Positions 1 to 8,725 of a stretch of DNA of 64,000 nucleotides are shown here, piece after piece (position 1 is the first letter of the stretch; every line of letters begins with the position of its first letter). Made by a program: the position numbers and the translations under genes. This DNA comes from Marinoscillum sp965229915 (GTDB lineage: Bacteria; Bacteroidota; Bacteroidia; Cytophagales; Cyclobacteriaceae), in contig NZ_CBDDJZ010000001.1 in assembly GCF_965229915.1 (NCBI RefSeq), forward strand, positions 1,488,001 through 1,552,000, written 5' to 3'. Below the pieces are notes generated by a model. The model saw nothing but the letters and a program-made list of their open reading frames with translations, did not search any database and was not told the origin of the DNA.

Positions 1-526
1 ACTGCTCCCCAAATCTCCTGATTAAAGCATCTTTTAAGAACTTGTAAATCGGTACAGATAGCTGGGCTCCCAGATCACATGCTGGAGAGCAAATCTCCCA
101 CCGATCATAGTTGAGCGCTAGAAAGTCATGCAGTTTAGCCACCCGAATTGGATACAAATGACACGATATGGGTTTTTGAAAATCAGTCTTTCCATCTTTC
201 CAGGCCTGCTCAATGCCACATTTCAGTATTCCTTTTTGATCATAAAAAGCAAAAGCACATTCTTTGTTATCGATGGTAGTCGTACTAAAATCACCTTCCT
301 CATCCAATAAATAAGGACCATTCTTCTCCAAGGCCTCAATTGCCTCTTTGGATAAATATGGCTTAACAGCCTCTACCGCCTCCTCAAGCATCGGCAACTC
401 CTCTTTCTCCAGAGGCGCCCCCAGATCCCCTTCCACACAGCATGCCCCTTTGCACTTGTCCAAATCACAAACAAAAAAACGCTCCTTCACCTCGCTGGAC
501 ACCAATGTGTTCTCTAGCTGTATCAT
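1..526 (-). CDS. DUF3109 family protein, 3' end cut by window edge
   Basis: The frame is open from an ATG at 524-526 to the window edge, so 175 residues are visible and the C-terminus is missing. Cysteines cluster near the start (about residues 20, 26, 30, 31) and recur later, including a CHLYPIR motif near residue 122 and a CSPAC motif near 147-151. This pattern is typical of DUF3109, a Bacteroidota family of small cysteine-rich proteins related to the YkgJ-type zinc/iron-binding cluster proteins. The biochemical function is unknown. An AGGAG sits just before the ATG. A TACCTTTG -7 element lies at 553-560 on the same strand. It is divergent from the YceI gene. Confidence 0.85.
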   Translation of the reverse strand, partial: MIQLENTLVSSEVKERFFVCDLDKCKGACCVEGDLGAPLEKEELPMLEEAVEAVKPYLSKEAIEALEKNGPYLLDEEGDFSTTTIDNKECAFAFYDQKGILKCGIEQAWKDGKTDFQKPISCHLYPIRVAKLHDFLALNYDRWEICSPACDLGAQLSVPIYKFLKDALIRRFGEQ

Positions 527-552
527 TCTCCTAAACTTTTATTAACTCCCCG

Positions 553-560
553 CAAAGGTA
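553..560 (-). promoter_or_regulatory. Bacteroidota -7 promoter element for the DUF3109 gene
   Basis: TACCTTTG matches the Bacteroidota primary sigma -7 consensus TAnnTTTG exactly and lies about 27 nt before the start codon. No good TTTG was seen at the expected upstream distance, so the assignment rests on the -7 box alone. Confidence 0.4.
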
Positions 561-627
561 CCTGAATAACAATAGAATTTTTTCTCAAAATTTAAAACCC
601 TTTAGTTCAAAAAGCGTTAACCTTGTA

Positions 628-652
628 CAAACATATATGTACATACATGTAT
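628..652. repeat. Two adjacent palindromes upstream of YceI gene
   Basis: Two perfect 10-bp palindromes, ACATATATGT and ATACATGTAT, lie side by side in the divergent intergenic region, about 30-50 bp before the YceI start. They could be an operator for a dimeric repressor. No regulator gene is adjacent, so this is only suggestive. Confidence 0.35.
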
Positions 653-680
653 GACCGAATTTGAATAAATACAAAAGACT

Positions 681-1259
681 ATGTTACAATCACTATTACT
701 CTCAATTTCAGTCATGTTTTCTTCAGGAGAAGGAACGAAGGCTGCGTATGTTGTAGACACAGAATCAAGCACCGTAGAATGGTATGCTGAGAAAGTGACA
801 GGAAAGCACAATGGTACAGTAGAAATGAAAAGTGGAGAATTCAGCTTCACTGACAACAAGCTCACAGGCGGAAGTTTCGTAGTGGACATGACCACTATTG
901 ACAACTCTGACCTGGAAGGCGAATGGAAAGACAAATTAGTAGGGCACCTAAAATCTGATGATTTCTTTGGTGTGGAGACTTATCCAAACGCTGAGTTTAA
1001 AATGACAAGTGCTAAAAAACAAGGTGGCAATAAGTATTTGGTAAAAGGTGACATGACTATCAAAGGAGTGACCAACCCAGTGGAGTTTCCAGCGGAGATC
1101 GTAGTAGCAGGTGATCAGGTAATTGGCTCTGCCACTGTAACCATCGACCGATCAAAATACAATGTAAAGTATGGCTCTGGTAGTTTCTTTGATAACCTTG
1201 GAGACAAAACCATCTACGATAATTTTGACCTGAAAATAAAACTTGTAAGCAAGAAATAA
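681..1259 (+). CDS. YceI family lipid-binding-like protein
   Basis: This 192-residue protein has a short hydrophobic N-terminus that may act as a signal sequence. A YceI domain covers about residues 25-190. The diagnostic features are the opening strand with STVEW, the GxF/VDM segment, LKSDDFFGVETYPNAEF, the GDMTIKGVTNPVEFP strand and a closing strand with FDLKIKL. YceI proteins are periplasmic lipocalin-like barrels that bind polyprenyl-type lipids and are often stress-induced. The gene stands alone, is divergent from DUF3109, and is followed by a strong terminator. Palindromes upstream may be its operator. The ligand cannot be read from the sequence. Confidence 0.9.
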   Translation: MLQSLLLSISVMFSSGEGTKAAYVVDTESSTVEWYAEKVTGKHNGTVEMKSGEFSFTDNKLTGGSFVVDMTTIDNSDLEGEWKDKLVGHLKSDDFFGVETYPNAEFKMTSAKKQGGNKYLVKGDMTIKGVTNPVEFPAEIVVAGDQVIGSATVTIDRSKYNVKYGSGSFFDNLGDKTIYDNFDLKIKLVSKK

Positions 1260-1286
1260 GTTAAAAATCAAGTTAGGTTAGTCGGT

Positions 1287-1323
1287 AAGGCCGATCGCTT
1301 TTTAGTGATCGGCCTTCTTTTTT
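1287..1323 (+). terminator. Intrinsic terminator after YceI gene
   Basis: A perfect 10-bp stem AAGGCCGATC/GATCGGCCTT (1287-1296 with 1307-1316) closes a 10-nt loop and is followed by a T-rich tail to 1323. The tail runs into the stop codon of the convergent thiL gene. Confidence 0.85.
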
Positions 1324-2353
1324 AAAAATGTTTCCATCCTTGCGCCTGCAATGGTATGGTGTTGCCACTTCTGGTCACCATCACTCTGCCATTCTGGGCC
1401 TGATGCATGTAGCCAATGGTATGGATATCTGCATGATTTTTGATTTTCTCAAAGTCTTCCTGCTTCAGTGTAAACAACAGCTCATAATCCTCACCACCGT
1501 TTAGTGCACAGGTATTAGGGTCTATGGAAAACTCCGCTGCAGTCTCATAGGTTTCCTTGTCTATTGGCAGCTTATCCTCATAGACTGCCACTCCTAGTTC
1601 AGAGTGCTTGCAAAGGTGAAAAATCTCAGAAGCCAAGCCATCTGACACATCAATCATAGATGTAGGAACTACCCCCAAATCTGCCAGTTCATAAATGATG
1701 TTCATTTTGGCATCAGGTTTTAATTGCCTGCCTACCACATAGGGATATTTATCTAGTTTAGGCTGCATCTCTGGATTTCCCAGAAATTCTTGTTTCTCTC
1801 TTTCTAATACCTGTAGCCCAACATAGGCTCCTCCCAGGTCTCCTGTGACACATAGAATGTCATTTTCCTGAGCACCGGACCTGTAGGTGATTTTTTCTTC
1901 AGTGGTGGTGCCAATAGCAGTCACGGAAATCATCAACCCACTCCTGGATGCGGTAGTATCACCACCCACAAAATCCACCTTATAGGCTTCACAGGCCATT
2001 CTAATGCCTTCATACAATACCTCCAGTGCCTCCACAGAAAACCGATTGCTCAGAGCCAGACTCACAGTTACCTGCTTCGGTGTGGCGTTCATCGCGGCAA
2101 TATCAGACACATTGACGGCTATGGCTTTATACCCGAGATGCTGCAACGGTATATAGCTCAAATCAAAGTGGATACCCTCCACCAGCATATCAGTTGACGT
2201 AACGATTAGTTCGTCGCCCACTTTCATTACAGCAGCATCATCGCCTATTCCTTTGATGGTAGAGGCATTGTAAAACCTCACATCTTTGCTCAGATGATCT
2301 ATAAGACCAAATTCACCTAACTCACTTACCTCTGTTCTCTTCTCGTCACTCAT
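1322..2353 (-). CDS. thiL: Thiamine-monophosphate kinase
   Basis: This 343-residue protein phosphorylates thiamine monophosphate to thiamine diphosphate, the last step of cofactor synthesis. The N-terminal part has the ThiL signatures GEFGLIDHL, KGIGDDAAV and STDMLVEGIHFDL. These are followed by KAIAVNVSDIAAMNA and VGGDTTAS, which form the Mg-ATP and substrate site. A C-terminal SMIDVSDGLASEI and NGGEDYELLF complete the AIRS/PurM-type fold. The length is normal for the family. It is 6 nt downstream of the epimerase gene on the same strand, so the two are probably co-transcribed, although their pathways are unrelated. Confidence 0.96.
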   Translation of the reverse strand: MSDEKRTEVSELGEFGLIDHLSKDVRFYNASTIKGIGDDAAVMKVGDELIVTSTDMLVEGIHFDLSYIPLQHLGYKAIAVNVSDIAAMNATPKQVTVSLALSNRFSVEALEVLYEGIRMACEAYKVDFVGGDTTASRSGLMISVTAIGTTTEEKITYRSGAQENDILCVTGDLGGAYVGLQVLEREKQEFLGNPEMQPKLDKYPYVVGRQLKPDAKMNIIYELADLGVVPTSMIDVSDGLASEIFHLCKHSELGVAVYEDKLPIDKETYETAAEFSIDPNTCALNGGEDYELLFTLKQEDFEKIKNHADIHTIGYMHQAQNGRVMVTRSGNTIPLQAQGWKHF

Positions 2354-2359
2354 ATTCGT

Positions 2360-2767
2360 TTATTTTGACTTGATCTCCTGGCATAGCTCTACCAACACAC
2401 CGTTAGTTGTTTTTGGATGCAAAAAGCAGACGAGTTTATTGTCGGCTCCTGCTTTGGGCTTTTCATTGAGCAATTGAAACCCCTCTCCTGCTAACCGTTT
2501 CATCTCGGCTTCAATATCATCCACTTCAAAAGCAATGTGATGGATGCCTTCACTTTTCTTTTCCAGGTATTTTGCAATGGCGCTTTCATCCGAGGTTGCC
2601 TCTAATAACTCTATTTTATTGGGTCCTACTTGAAAGAAAGATGTGGTGACATGTTCACTTTGTACAGCTTCTTCTTTGTATTGAGGTTGCCCAAAAAGCT
2701 TGGCGAATAATTCATTAGCCTTCTCCAAATCTTTGACGGCAATACCTATATGCTCGATTCTGACCAT
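2360..2767 (-). CDS. mce: Methylmalonyl-CoA epimerase
   Basis: This 135-residue single VOC-fold protein converts (S)- to (R)-methylmalonyl-CoA between propionyl-CoA carboxylase and the B12-dependent mutase. The sequence shows the family opening IEHIGIAVKDLEKA, the central GIHHIAFEVDDIEAEM and the final VLVELCQ. These supply the expected His and Glu metal ligands. Length is typical. The gene is first of a two-gene unit with thiL, and the start at 2767 begins directly with MVRIEHIGIAV as in relatives. Whether the mutase genes are nearby cannot be seen here. Confidence 0.93.
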   Translation of the reverse strand: MVRIEHIGIAVKDLEKANELFAKLFGQPQYKEEAVQSEHVTTSFFQVGPNKIELLEATSDESAIAKYLEKKSEGIHHIAFEVDDIEAEMKRLAGEGFQLLNEKPKAGADNKLVCFLHPKTTNGVLVELCQEIKSK

Positions 2768-2818
2768 GATGTGTCGATTATGTATTAATTTCGCAAAAAT
2801 GAGGAAACTTTTAGAGGA

Positions 2819-2850
2819 TTTGAAAGGTTTCCTGAGTTGTTGTATTTTTA
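2819..2850 (+). promoter_or_regulatory. Putative promoter for the 2868-3606 gene pair
   Basis: TTTG at 2819-2822 is followed after 20 nt by TATTTTTA at 2843-2850, one base off the TAnnTTTG -7 consensus. The start codon follows 17 nt later. Confidence 0.4.
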
Positions 2851-2867
2851 AGTAAACTCAACATTTT

Positions 2868-3275
2868 ATGGAGTATAGGACGGATGTCCATGTGGAGGCT
2901 GCCAGGATTCAAAATGAAATCAAGAATTTTCTTGGATTGAAAAGCAGTGATTTAGTTTTTGAATATGCCAGCACTGACGGGAAAGTAAAACTGGACCTGA
3001 TCACAATCAATCCACGTCACAATCAGTCATTTCTTTTCAAAACCATAACCGGTTTTGACAAGACTGATGCTCTTAATAAAATGTTGGACTATGTGAAAAC
3101 ACATAAGGAGAAAGAAAGCTCCTACACCATCCAATGGACAACCAAAGGAATGGCCGAGCTTCAAACCTCTTATTTTCGTGCTAAGAATATTTATGATGCA
3201 CTGGATAAGCTGTACTATGGCAGGGATATGAATAACCTGACAGTGTTTAGCGTGGTATTAAACCCAATAGCATAA
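2868..3275 (+). CDS. Conserved hypothetical protein, 135 aa
   Basis: I do not recognise a named domain. The protein is soluble, lacks a signal peptide and membrane segments, and is mixed alpha/beta with many Lys and Asp residues. It contains a KTHKEKESSYTIQW strand and a YDALDKLYYGRD helix. It ends 4 nt before an IscA-type Fe-S protein gene on the same strand and probably shares its promoter at about 2819-2850. That position might suggest a link with Fe-S assembly, but nothing in the sequence (no conserved cysteines) shows it. Confidence 0.75.
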   Translation: MEYRTDVHVEAARIQNEIKNFLGLKSSDLVFEYASTDGKVKLDLITINPRHNQSFLFKTITGFDKTDALNKMLDYVKTHKEKESSYTIQWTTKGMAELQTSYFRAKNIYDALDKLYYGRDMNNLTVFSVVLNPIA

Positions 3276-3279
3276 GATT

Positions 3280-3606
3280 ATGATTAATGTTACAGATAAA
3301 GCCAAAGAAAGAATCGCGGAGTTAAGATCTGAGGAAGGTCACTCACCGCAGCACAACGTGAGAGTAGCTGTGAAAGGTGGGGGTTGCTCTGGGTTGATGT
3401 ACGACTTGCTGTTTGATGATCAACTCACTGAATCTGATGAAATCTTCGAAGACAAGGGAGTAAAAGTAATAGTGGATAAGAAAAGTATGCTCTACTTACT
3501 TGGCACCACCCTGGATTTCTCAGATGGACTGAATGGCAAAGGTTTTCAATTCATTAACCCAAATGCAACACGAACTTGCGGATGTGGTGAAAGTTTCGCT
3601 ATTTAA
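3280..3606 (+). CDS. IscA/HesB-type iron-sulfur cluster assembly protein
   Basis: This 108-residue A-type carrier has the three conserved cysteines C36 (GGGCSGLMY), C100 and C102 (CGCGESF) that hold or transfer iron or Fe-S clusters to apoproteins. The fold and length match IscA/ErpA/SufA. It begins 4 nt after the upstream hypothetical gene and ends before a strong terminator. Which of the A-type subgroups it belongs to cannot be decided from motifs alone, so no symbol is given. Confidence 0.93.
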   Translation: MINVTDKAKERIAELRSEEGHSPQHNVRVAVKGGGCSGLMYDLLFDDQLTESDEIFEDKGVKVIVDKKSMLYLLGTTLDFSDGLNGKGFQFINPNATRTCGCGESFAI

Positions 3607-3631
3607 AGTCTGAGTATAACAGAGAAATTTG

Positions 3632-3664
3632 AAAGCTCACAACCGCATTGTGAGCTTTTTTTTT
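3632..3664 (+). terminator. Intrinsic terminator after IscA-type gene
   Basis: An 11-bp perfect stem (3632-3642 with 3648-3658) built on AAGCTCACAA/TTGTGAGCTT has a 5-nt loop and a run of T to 3664. Confidence 0.9.
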
Positions 3665-3823
3665 GATTTTCACCAGCACTACCAAACGTTAGTTTAGAAC
3701 ACACCAAGTAGTCATTGCTTCATGTAAGGCGATTAAAGAACCTCCCTTTTTTACCTGATTTAGGAAATATCTAATATTCTCGTTAAATTGATGTCATATT
3801 CCTAACATTTTAACCAGTTTATC

Positions 3824-4045
3824 ATGAAAACGAAAATTTTTATTTCAGTACTAGCACTCGTCCTATTTGCTTGCGGAGGTGAGACCAAGTCAGCTGACGA
3901 GTCGGCTGCTGACGTAGTGGATGAAGCAACAGATGCAGTTTCTGATTCAATGGACTCTGTTGTATCAGAAATGGATACGGCCATGACAGCTACTTCTGAC
4001 AGTCTGGAAATGGCTATAGACAGTGTGACATCTGAGGCTCCATGA
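3824..4045 (+). CDS. Small acidic lipoprotein, 73 aa
   Basis: A signal peptide with lipobox LFAC places the lipidated Cys at residue 17. The mature part is only about 57 residues, rich in Asp, Ser, Ala and Glu, with an irregular repeat of the type DSMDSVVSEMD / DSLEMAIDSV. It is probably a helical or disordered outer-membrane tether. No family is recognised. It stands alone between a terminator and a shared bidirectional terminator. The lipobox and acidic low-complexity body are seen directly; any role is unknown. Confidence 0.75.
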   Translation: MKTKIFISVLALVLFACGGETKSADESAADVVDEATDAVSDSMDSVVSEMDTAMTATSDSLEMAIDSVTSEAP

Positions 4046-4068
4046 GTCTCTAAAAAATTGATCCATAA

Positions 4069-4097
4069 AAAAGGCTCTGGCAATCCCAGAGCCTTTT
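4069..4097. terminator. Bidirectional terminator between convergent genes
   Basis: AAGGCTCTGG and CCAGAGCCTT form a perfect 10-bp stem with a 5-nt loop. An A tract precedes it and a T tract follows, so it can end both the small lipoprotein and the permease transcripts. Confidence 0.88.
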
Positions 4098-4098
4098 T

Positions 4099-6540
4099 TT
4101 ATTCCGTCCGTAAGGATTTTACAGGATTAGACAATGCTGCTTTGATGGCTTGATAACTAATAGTAGCTAGCATCAAAACGATGGTAATACCCCCTGCCAC
4201 CACGAAGCTCAGGGGTGTCAGGTCAATACGATATGAAAAATCCTCCAACCAGGCAGACGTAGCCCAAATGGTCAGTGGCACGGCAATCACCATGGCTACT
4301 GCAGATAATACCAGGAACTGGCGAGAAAGCAAAAACACCAAACCTCCTACCGAAGCACCCAGTACTTTGCGAATACCAACCTCTTTCATTTTACCTGTGG
4401 CAATGAACATAATGAGACCATAAGAACCCAAACATGAAATGAGAATAGCCAGAATGGCAAAGTAACCAACAGTTCTTCCCAGCCGCTCCTGATCTGCATA
4501 GTTTTGATCCAAAGACTCATCTAAGAAGTTATAATCAAAGGTTTCTTCAGGAAAGAAGTCATTCCATACCCCACTCAGCTGTTCCAATGTTTCTGGTATG
4601 TTTTTGTTTGCAAGCTTGATAGAGAAGACTGAAAACTGGCCAACAGCAATCTCCATAATCAAAGGATTCATCGGCTGTGACAGGGATAGAAAATTGAAGT
4701 CCTCCACCACACCTACTACCTGACCCTTCTTCCCTTCAATATTGATGCTCTTGCCTAAAGCCTCCTCTGGTGAACCAAAGTTGAATTCATCTACAGCAAA
4801 CCGATTGATCAAAAAGGCTGAGGTATGATCTGTCCCATAGTCCTCTGAAAAAGTCCTTCCAGCAACTACTTCGATATCATAAACTTCTGTAAAATCATAG
4901 TCCACAGAATACACCGGAGCAATGACTGCCTCTTCCTGTGTGTAGCCTTCTGGAATCACATTGCGGTTGACCATGCCAAACCCTGGCACGGTTGAAGAAA
5001 CAGTGCTACCAACCACTCCTGGAAGGTTTTTAAGCTCGTTCTCAAATGCGTTCATCTTCTGACGTTTCTGCTCATCCACTCCACCGAATACATTGTTGAA
5101 GTTTTGACTCTGAACCGGAACATTGATGATGTGTTCTTTTTGAAACCCCAACGGACGATTACGCATCATATCCAGCTGCTCAAATACAATAAGTGTACTG
5201 GATATCAAGACCACAGATATCACGAACTGCACGACGATCAATCCTTTTCTGAAACTCAGACCTCCCTGTGAGTTACTGGAAACCAACCCTTTAACGCTGT
5301 AAATTGGTGATACTCGCGTAACGAAGAATGCAGGGTAAAGACCTGCAAGCAGGCTTGCCAAAACAGTCAACCCTAGAAAACCACCAATAATCATCGGACG
5401 ATACAACACTTCTACTGAAAGCTCTTTCCCGGTCAGTTCGTTGAGCTGTGGGATGAGTATGGTGGTCAGTCCAAATGCCAGAAAGGCTGCTAAAAATGTA
5501 GTGACAAATGACTCACCCAAAAACTGAAAAATCAAATTGGACTTCCAGGCACCCAGCACCTTCCGCATACCAATTTCCTTAGCTCGTTGTAGCGATCTGG
5601 CAGTGGACAGGTTCACATAGTTGATACAAGCTATCGCAAGTGTCAACACCCCCACAGCGATGAAGATATAGATAAACATGATGCTGCCAGGAGATTCTGA
5701 CTGTGCCATCACATCATCATTTAGATGAATGTCCAGTAATGGCTGAAGCTGGTAAGTCTGTCCACGTTGTTGCTGTTGTGGTATTTTCTCTTTTACAAAG
5801 TCTACCAGTTTTGTATTTACGTTTTCTGGATCAGCTCCTTTCTCCAATAACACATAAGTTGGAGAATGCGAAACCATCCAGTTTTGCTTGAAATTCTGAC
5901 GAATGCCTTCAGCAAGTGTGGCTGGCTCCAGGTCATACATGTTGTCATATGGCACCAGCATATTAAAGTGCACGTGGGAGTTGGATGGAAAATCCTTCAC
6001 TACCGCAATTACTTTGAAGCTATGATTTCCTTCCATCTGGATTTGCTGACCTATTGGATTAGCCTCTCCAAAATATTTTCTGGCAATTTCTGAATTAAGC
6101 ACTACCGTAAATGGCTGGCTCAGCGCTCCTGAAATGTCCCCGCCGACCAGATCAAATGAAAATATCTGAAACAAATCCGGATCGGCGAAAGTCACATTTG
6201 GCTCTTCGAAGCGCTCTGCAGATGCACCGTCACCCACCTGCACGCTGACACTACGGGAAAACATACGACTTACGGCTTCCGTCTCAGAAAAGTATTCTTT
6301 AAGCTCCGGACCCATCACCGGTGGTATCCGGGCTATGTCAAAATTGGAGATGAAATATTCCATCCGATATATACGATCCTTTTTATCATGGAACTTATCG
6401 TAGCTATACTCATCTACTACAAACAGTAGAATGAGCAATGAACAGGTCAAGCCTCCTGTGAGACCAAGAATGTTGATGATGCTAAATGACTTATGCCTTA
6501 GTAAGCTACGAACGGCCGTTTTAAAGTAGTTTTTGATCAT
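4099..6540 (-). CDS. ABC transporter permease, MacB/FtsX type, without adjacent ATPase
   Basis: This 813-residue protein has the double-FtsX architecture common in Bacteroidota. An N-terminal helix (about 21-42) is followed by a MacB-like periplasmic core, then three membrane segments with an FtsX domain (about 285-430). A second periplasmic core follows (about 430-660), and a final FtsX block carries GIRKVLGAS and three helices. The paired motifs GMRKVLGAW and GIRKVLGAS are the cytoplasmic coupling signatures. Such permeases move lipoproteins, peptides or signals out of the inner membrane with a MacB-type ATPase. No ATPase gene adjoins it, so it must use one encoded elsewhere. The substrate is unknown. 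Confidence 0.9.
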   Translation of the reverse strand: MIKNYFKTAVRSLLRHKSFSIINILGLTGGLTCSLLILLFVVDEYSYDKFHDKKDRIYRMEYFISNFDIARIPPVMGPELKEYFSETEAVSRMFSRSVSVQVGDGASAERFEEPNVTFADPDLFQIFSFDLVGGDISGALSQPFTVVLNSEIARKYFGEANPIGQQIQMEGNHSFKVIAVVKDFPSNSHVHFNMLVPYDNMYDLEPATLAEGIRQNFKQNWMVSHSPTYVLLEKGADPENVNTKLVDFVKEKIPQQQQRGQTYQLQPLLDIHLNDDVMAQSESPGSIMFIYIFIAVGVLTLAIACINYVNLSTARSLQRAKEIGMRKVLGAWKSNLIFQFLGESFVTTFLAAFLAFGLTTILIPQLNELTGKELSVEVLYRPMIIGGFLGLTVLASLLAGLYPAFFVTRVSPIYSVKGLVSSNSQGGLSFRKGLIVVQFVISVVLISSTLIVFEQLDMMRNRPLGFQKEHIINVPVQSQNFNNVFGGVDEQKRQKMNAFENELKNLPGVVGSTVSSTVPGFGMVNRNVIPEGYTQEEAVIAPVYSVDYDFTEVYDIEVVAGRTFSEDYGTDHTSAFLINRFAVDEFNFGSPEEALGKSINIEGKKGQVVGVVEDFNFLSLSQPMNPLIMEIAVGQFSVFSIKLANKNIPETLEQLSGVWNDFFPEETFDYNFLDESLDQNYADQERLGRTVGYFAILAILISCLGSYGLIMFIATGKMKEVGIRKVLGASVGGLVFLLSRQFLVLSAVAMVIAVPLTIWATSAWLEDFSYRIDLTPLSFVVAGGITIVLMLATISYQAIKAALSNPVKSLRTE

Positions 6541-6853
6541 AATCCTAATAGTACGGAATTGGATGGGAAAGTTTCAGGAGATTTTGATGAGTGGTTCTAA
6601 TTACGGCCTATAGCTTTCAATCAGTATCAAATTACCAACGCTTAATATTGAATCAATTATTAATCAACCAGTTAGATCAGCTCAAATTCGATTGGCATTA
6701 AGCGGCCATTAGCGGAATATTAAAACCGTAAAAATTGTATGAATATTTTCTGGAGAATGGGTGAAAATTTTAACCAAACCGAAAGCATCCATTAATTAAC
6801 GAGACATAGTAAAAATGCTATTTCGTAGTTCGTAAAACTTGACTACAAAAACT
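6541..6853. other. Divergent intergenic region, no gene found
   Basis: This AT-rich stretch separates the permease and the collagen-like lipoprotein gene. I find no ORF, tRNA, strong hairpin or clear TAnnTTTG box. It presumably holds the two divergent promoters. Confidence 0.5.
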
Positions 6854-8656
6854 ATGAAACTACGAAAAAAACTACCTTTATTATTGACAGCTCTTGTCAT
6901 CACAGGAGCTATGGTTTTCAGCTGCGAAGGTCCGGAGGGGCCTGAAGGTCCTCAGGGAGAAACAGGAACACAAGGCGCCTCTTCACTCATCTCTTTAGCG
7001 ACCGAACCTGCAGGTGACAACTGTGAAAAAGGCGGATTTAAAATTACTGTCGGTATTGACACCAATGGCAATGGTACTTTGGATGCTGACGAAATCACTG
7101 GAACAGCTTATGCATGTAATGGCGATACAGGTGACAGTGGTTTGTCATTTCTGATTAACACCTCAGAAGAGCCCGCTGGAGACAACTGCCAGTTTGGTGG
7201 ATTTAAGATCGAAGCAGGTTTAGATGAAAATGAAAACGGAACCCTCGATGAAGCAGAAATTACCCAAACAGATTACTTGTGCAATGGTGTCTCATCAACC
7301 ACACTAGGTGCTCTGGCTACTGTATTTCCAGATTTCTCCGCTGTAACGGTGACACCTCTGATTAGCTCACTAGACGAGCTTCCTACTTCAAATGGAGAGC
7401 AATTCATTTTGGGCGGATCTGCGGATGGAGCTGGCATGATTCTGAACCCAACTACGGGAAATTATGAATTGATGGTCAACTGTGAAGACCACTATTCAGT
7501 AGCTCGAATTACCTTAAATGCTGACCTCAAACCAATCAAAGGTGACTACATGCTCAACTCTGGCGTATCTGATGTTTCCCGTCAGTGCTCTGGTACAATG
7601 TGGGAAGCGGCGATTCATGGTGGAGATCGTGACTTATTTATTTCATCATCTGAAACTTTCAATTATACTTCAAGAGGTATAGATCCATTGGATGTGCCTA
7701 ACCCAACTGAGCAAAACCACCTGGCTGCATTTGGACAGTTTGCCTGGGAGAATAACGTACCACTGCCACAGGTGGCCTACCCTGGTAAAACTGTAGTAGT
7801 AGGTGGTGATGACGATTCAGATGACGAAACTGCCTATGGGCAAGTAGCCATGTACATGAGCGAAAGTGGAGATGCAGACCTAACTAATGGTAAAGTATAT
7901 GTATTAAGGATGGAAGGGGCCACTGGCCCATCAGATGAAGGCGACATTGCATTTGGTACTGAATACGCAGTTGAGTTTGTGGAAATAGAAGGTGGGGCAG
8001 ACCTAACGCTTGCTGAGATGGGACAGGCAAGTCTGGACTCAAACGCTTTCCAATTCATGAGAGTGGAAGACCTGGATTATGGAAAAGGCTCCGCAGCAGC
8101 CAATAGAATTGTCTACTTTGCTGTGACCGGCAGAGGACCTGGCAGAGGTACATTTAATGATTGGGGTACTGGTTACAAACTAGTCCTTGATGAAAACAAT
8201 CCACTCAAAGGTAAAATGACTCAGATCATTAGTGGCAACACGGATAGCAACAATATGGACGGAAACATCAGTCTACTCCAGAGCCCTGACAACATCTGTG
8301 TGACAGAAAACTTTATCTACTGGCAGGAAGACCCTAACTCATTTGACAGAAACCATCAGGCTTATATCTGGCAGACAGACCTTAATGGCGACAATGCTGC
8401 TGCTTTATTGCAGATAGATATTAATGAAGGTTTAAATCCGGAGGGAGAAACTTTCTCTGGTGAGTTTGGAGCCATGTTTGACATTTCTGACAAAGTTGGC
8501 GAAGAAGGCACTTTCATTCTTTGTCTGCAACCGCACTACTGGGTGAACTCCATGTTTGAAGGAGTGGATGGGCATTTTAACTATGGCAATGCCAACGGTA
8601 GCAGAGAAGATGATCAGGGATCTCAATTGGTGATCTTAAGAAACGTACCAAGATAA
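6854..8656 (+). CDS. Collagen-like/DUF7151-like repeat lipoprotein with PhoX-like (DUF839) domain
   Basis: The start is the ATG at 6854; an in-frame TTG five codons earlier is less likely. A signal peptide with lipobox VFSC is followed at once by six Gly-X-Y triplets (GPEGPEGPQGETGTQG). Two about 50-residue repeats follow, each with EPAGDNC, GGFKI, a D-x-N-x-NG-x-LD calcium-like loop and a closing CNG. These resemble the repeats catalogued as DUF7151. The remaining 450 residues resemble the PhoX/DUF839 beta-propeller family (LQSPDNICVTENFIYWQED, GEFGAMFDIS), which often acts as a Ca-dependent phosphatase. Active-site residues were not verified. It precedes a secreted MauG-like lipoprotein gene. 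Confidence 0.8.
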   Translation: MKLRKKLPLLLTALVITGAMVFSCEGPEGPEGPQGETGTQGASSLISLATEPAGDNCEKGGFKITVGIDTNGNGTLDADEITGTAYACNGDTGDSGLSFLINTSEEPAGDNCQFGGFKIEAGLDENENGTLDEAEITQTDYLCNGVSSTTLGALATVFPDFSAVTVTPLISSLDELPTSNGEQFILGGSADGAGMILNPTTGNYELMVNCEDHYSVARITLNADLKPIKGDYMLNSGVSDVSRQCSGTMWEAAIHGGDRDLFISSSETFNYTSRGIDPLDVPNPTEQNHLAAFGQFAWENNVPLPQVAYPGKTVVVGGDDDSDDETAYGQVAMYMSESGDADLTNGKVYVLRMEGATGPSDEGDIAFGTEYAVEFVEIEGGADLTLAEMGQASLDSNAFQFMRVEDLDYGKGSAAANRIVYFAVTGRGPGRGTFNDWGTGYKLVLDENNPLKGKMTQIISGNTDSNNMDGNISLLQSPDNICVTENFIYWQEDPNSFDRNHQAYIWQTDLNGDNAAALLQIDINEGLNPEGETFSGEFGAMFDISDKVGEEGTFILCLQPHYWVNSMFEGVDGHFNYGNANGSREDDQGSQLVILRNVPR

Positions 8657-8679
8657 TACTAACTCATTAACATTTAATG

Positions 8680-8708
8680 AAGGCTCTCCCTGCTTGGGAG
8701 AGCCTTTT
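8680..8708 (+). terminator. Hairpin between PhoX-like and MauG-like genes
   Basis: A perfect 11-bp stem (AGGCTCTCCC/GGGAGAGCCT plus flanks) with a 5-nt loop and a short T run. It may reduce rather than abolish transcription into the next gene, which starts 18 nt later. Confidence 0.75.
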
Positions 8709-8725
8709 ATATTTCTTTCCATGTT

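Noticed and set aside
128..310. Plus-strand 60-codon frame at the window start
   Set aside because: It is antisense to the DUF3109 gene, whose cysteine pattern and start are clear.
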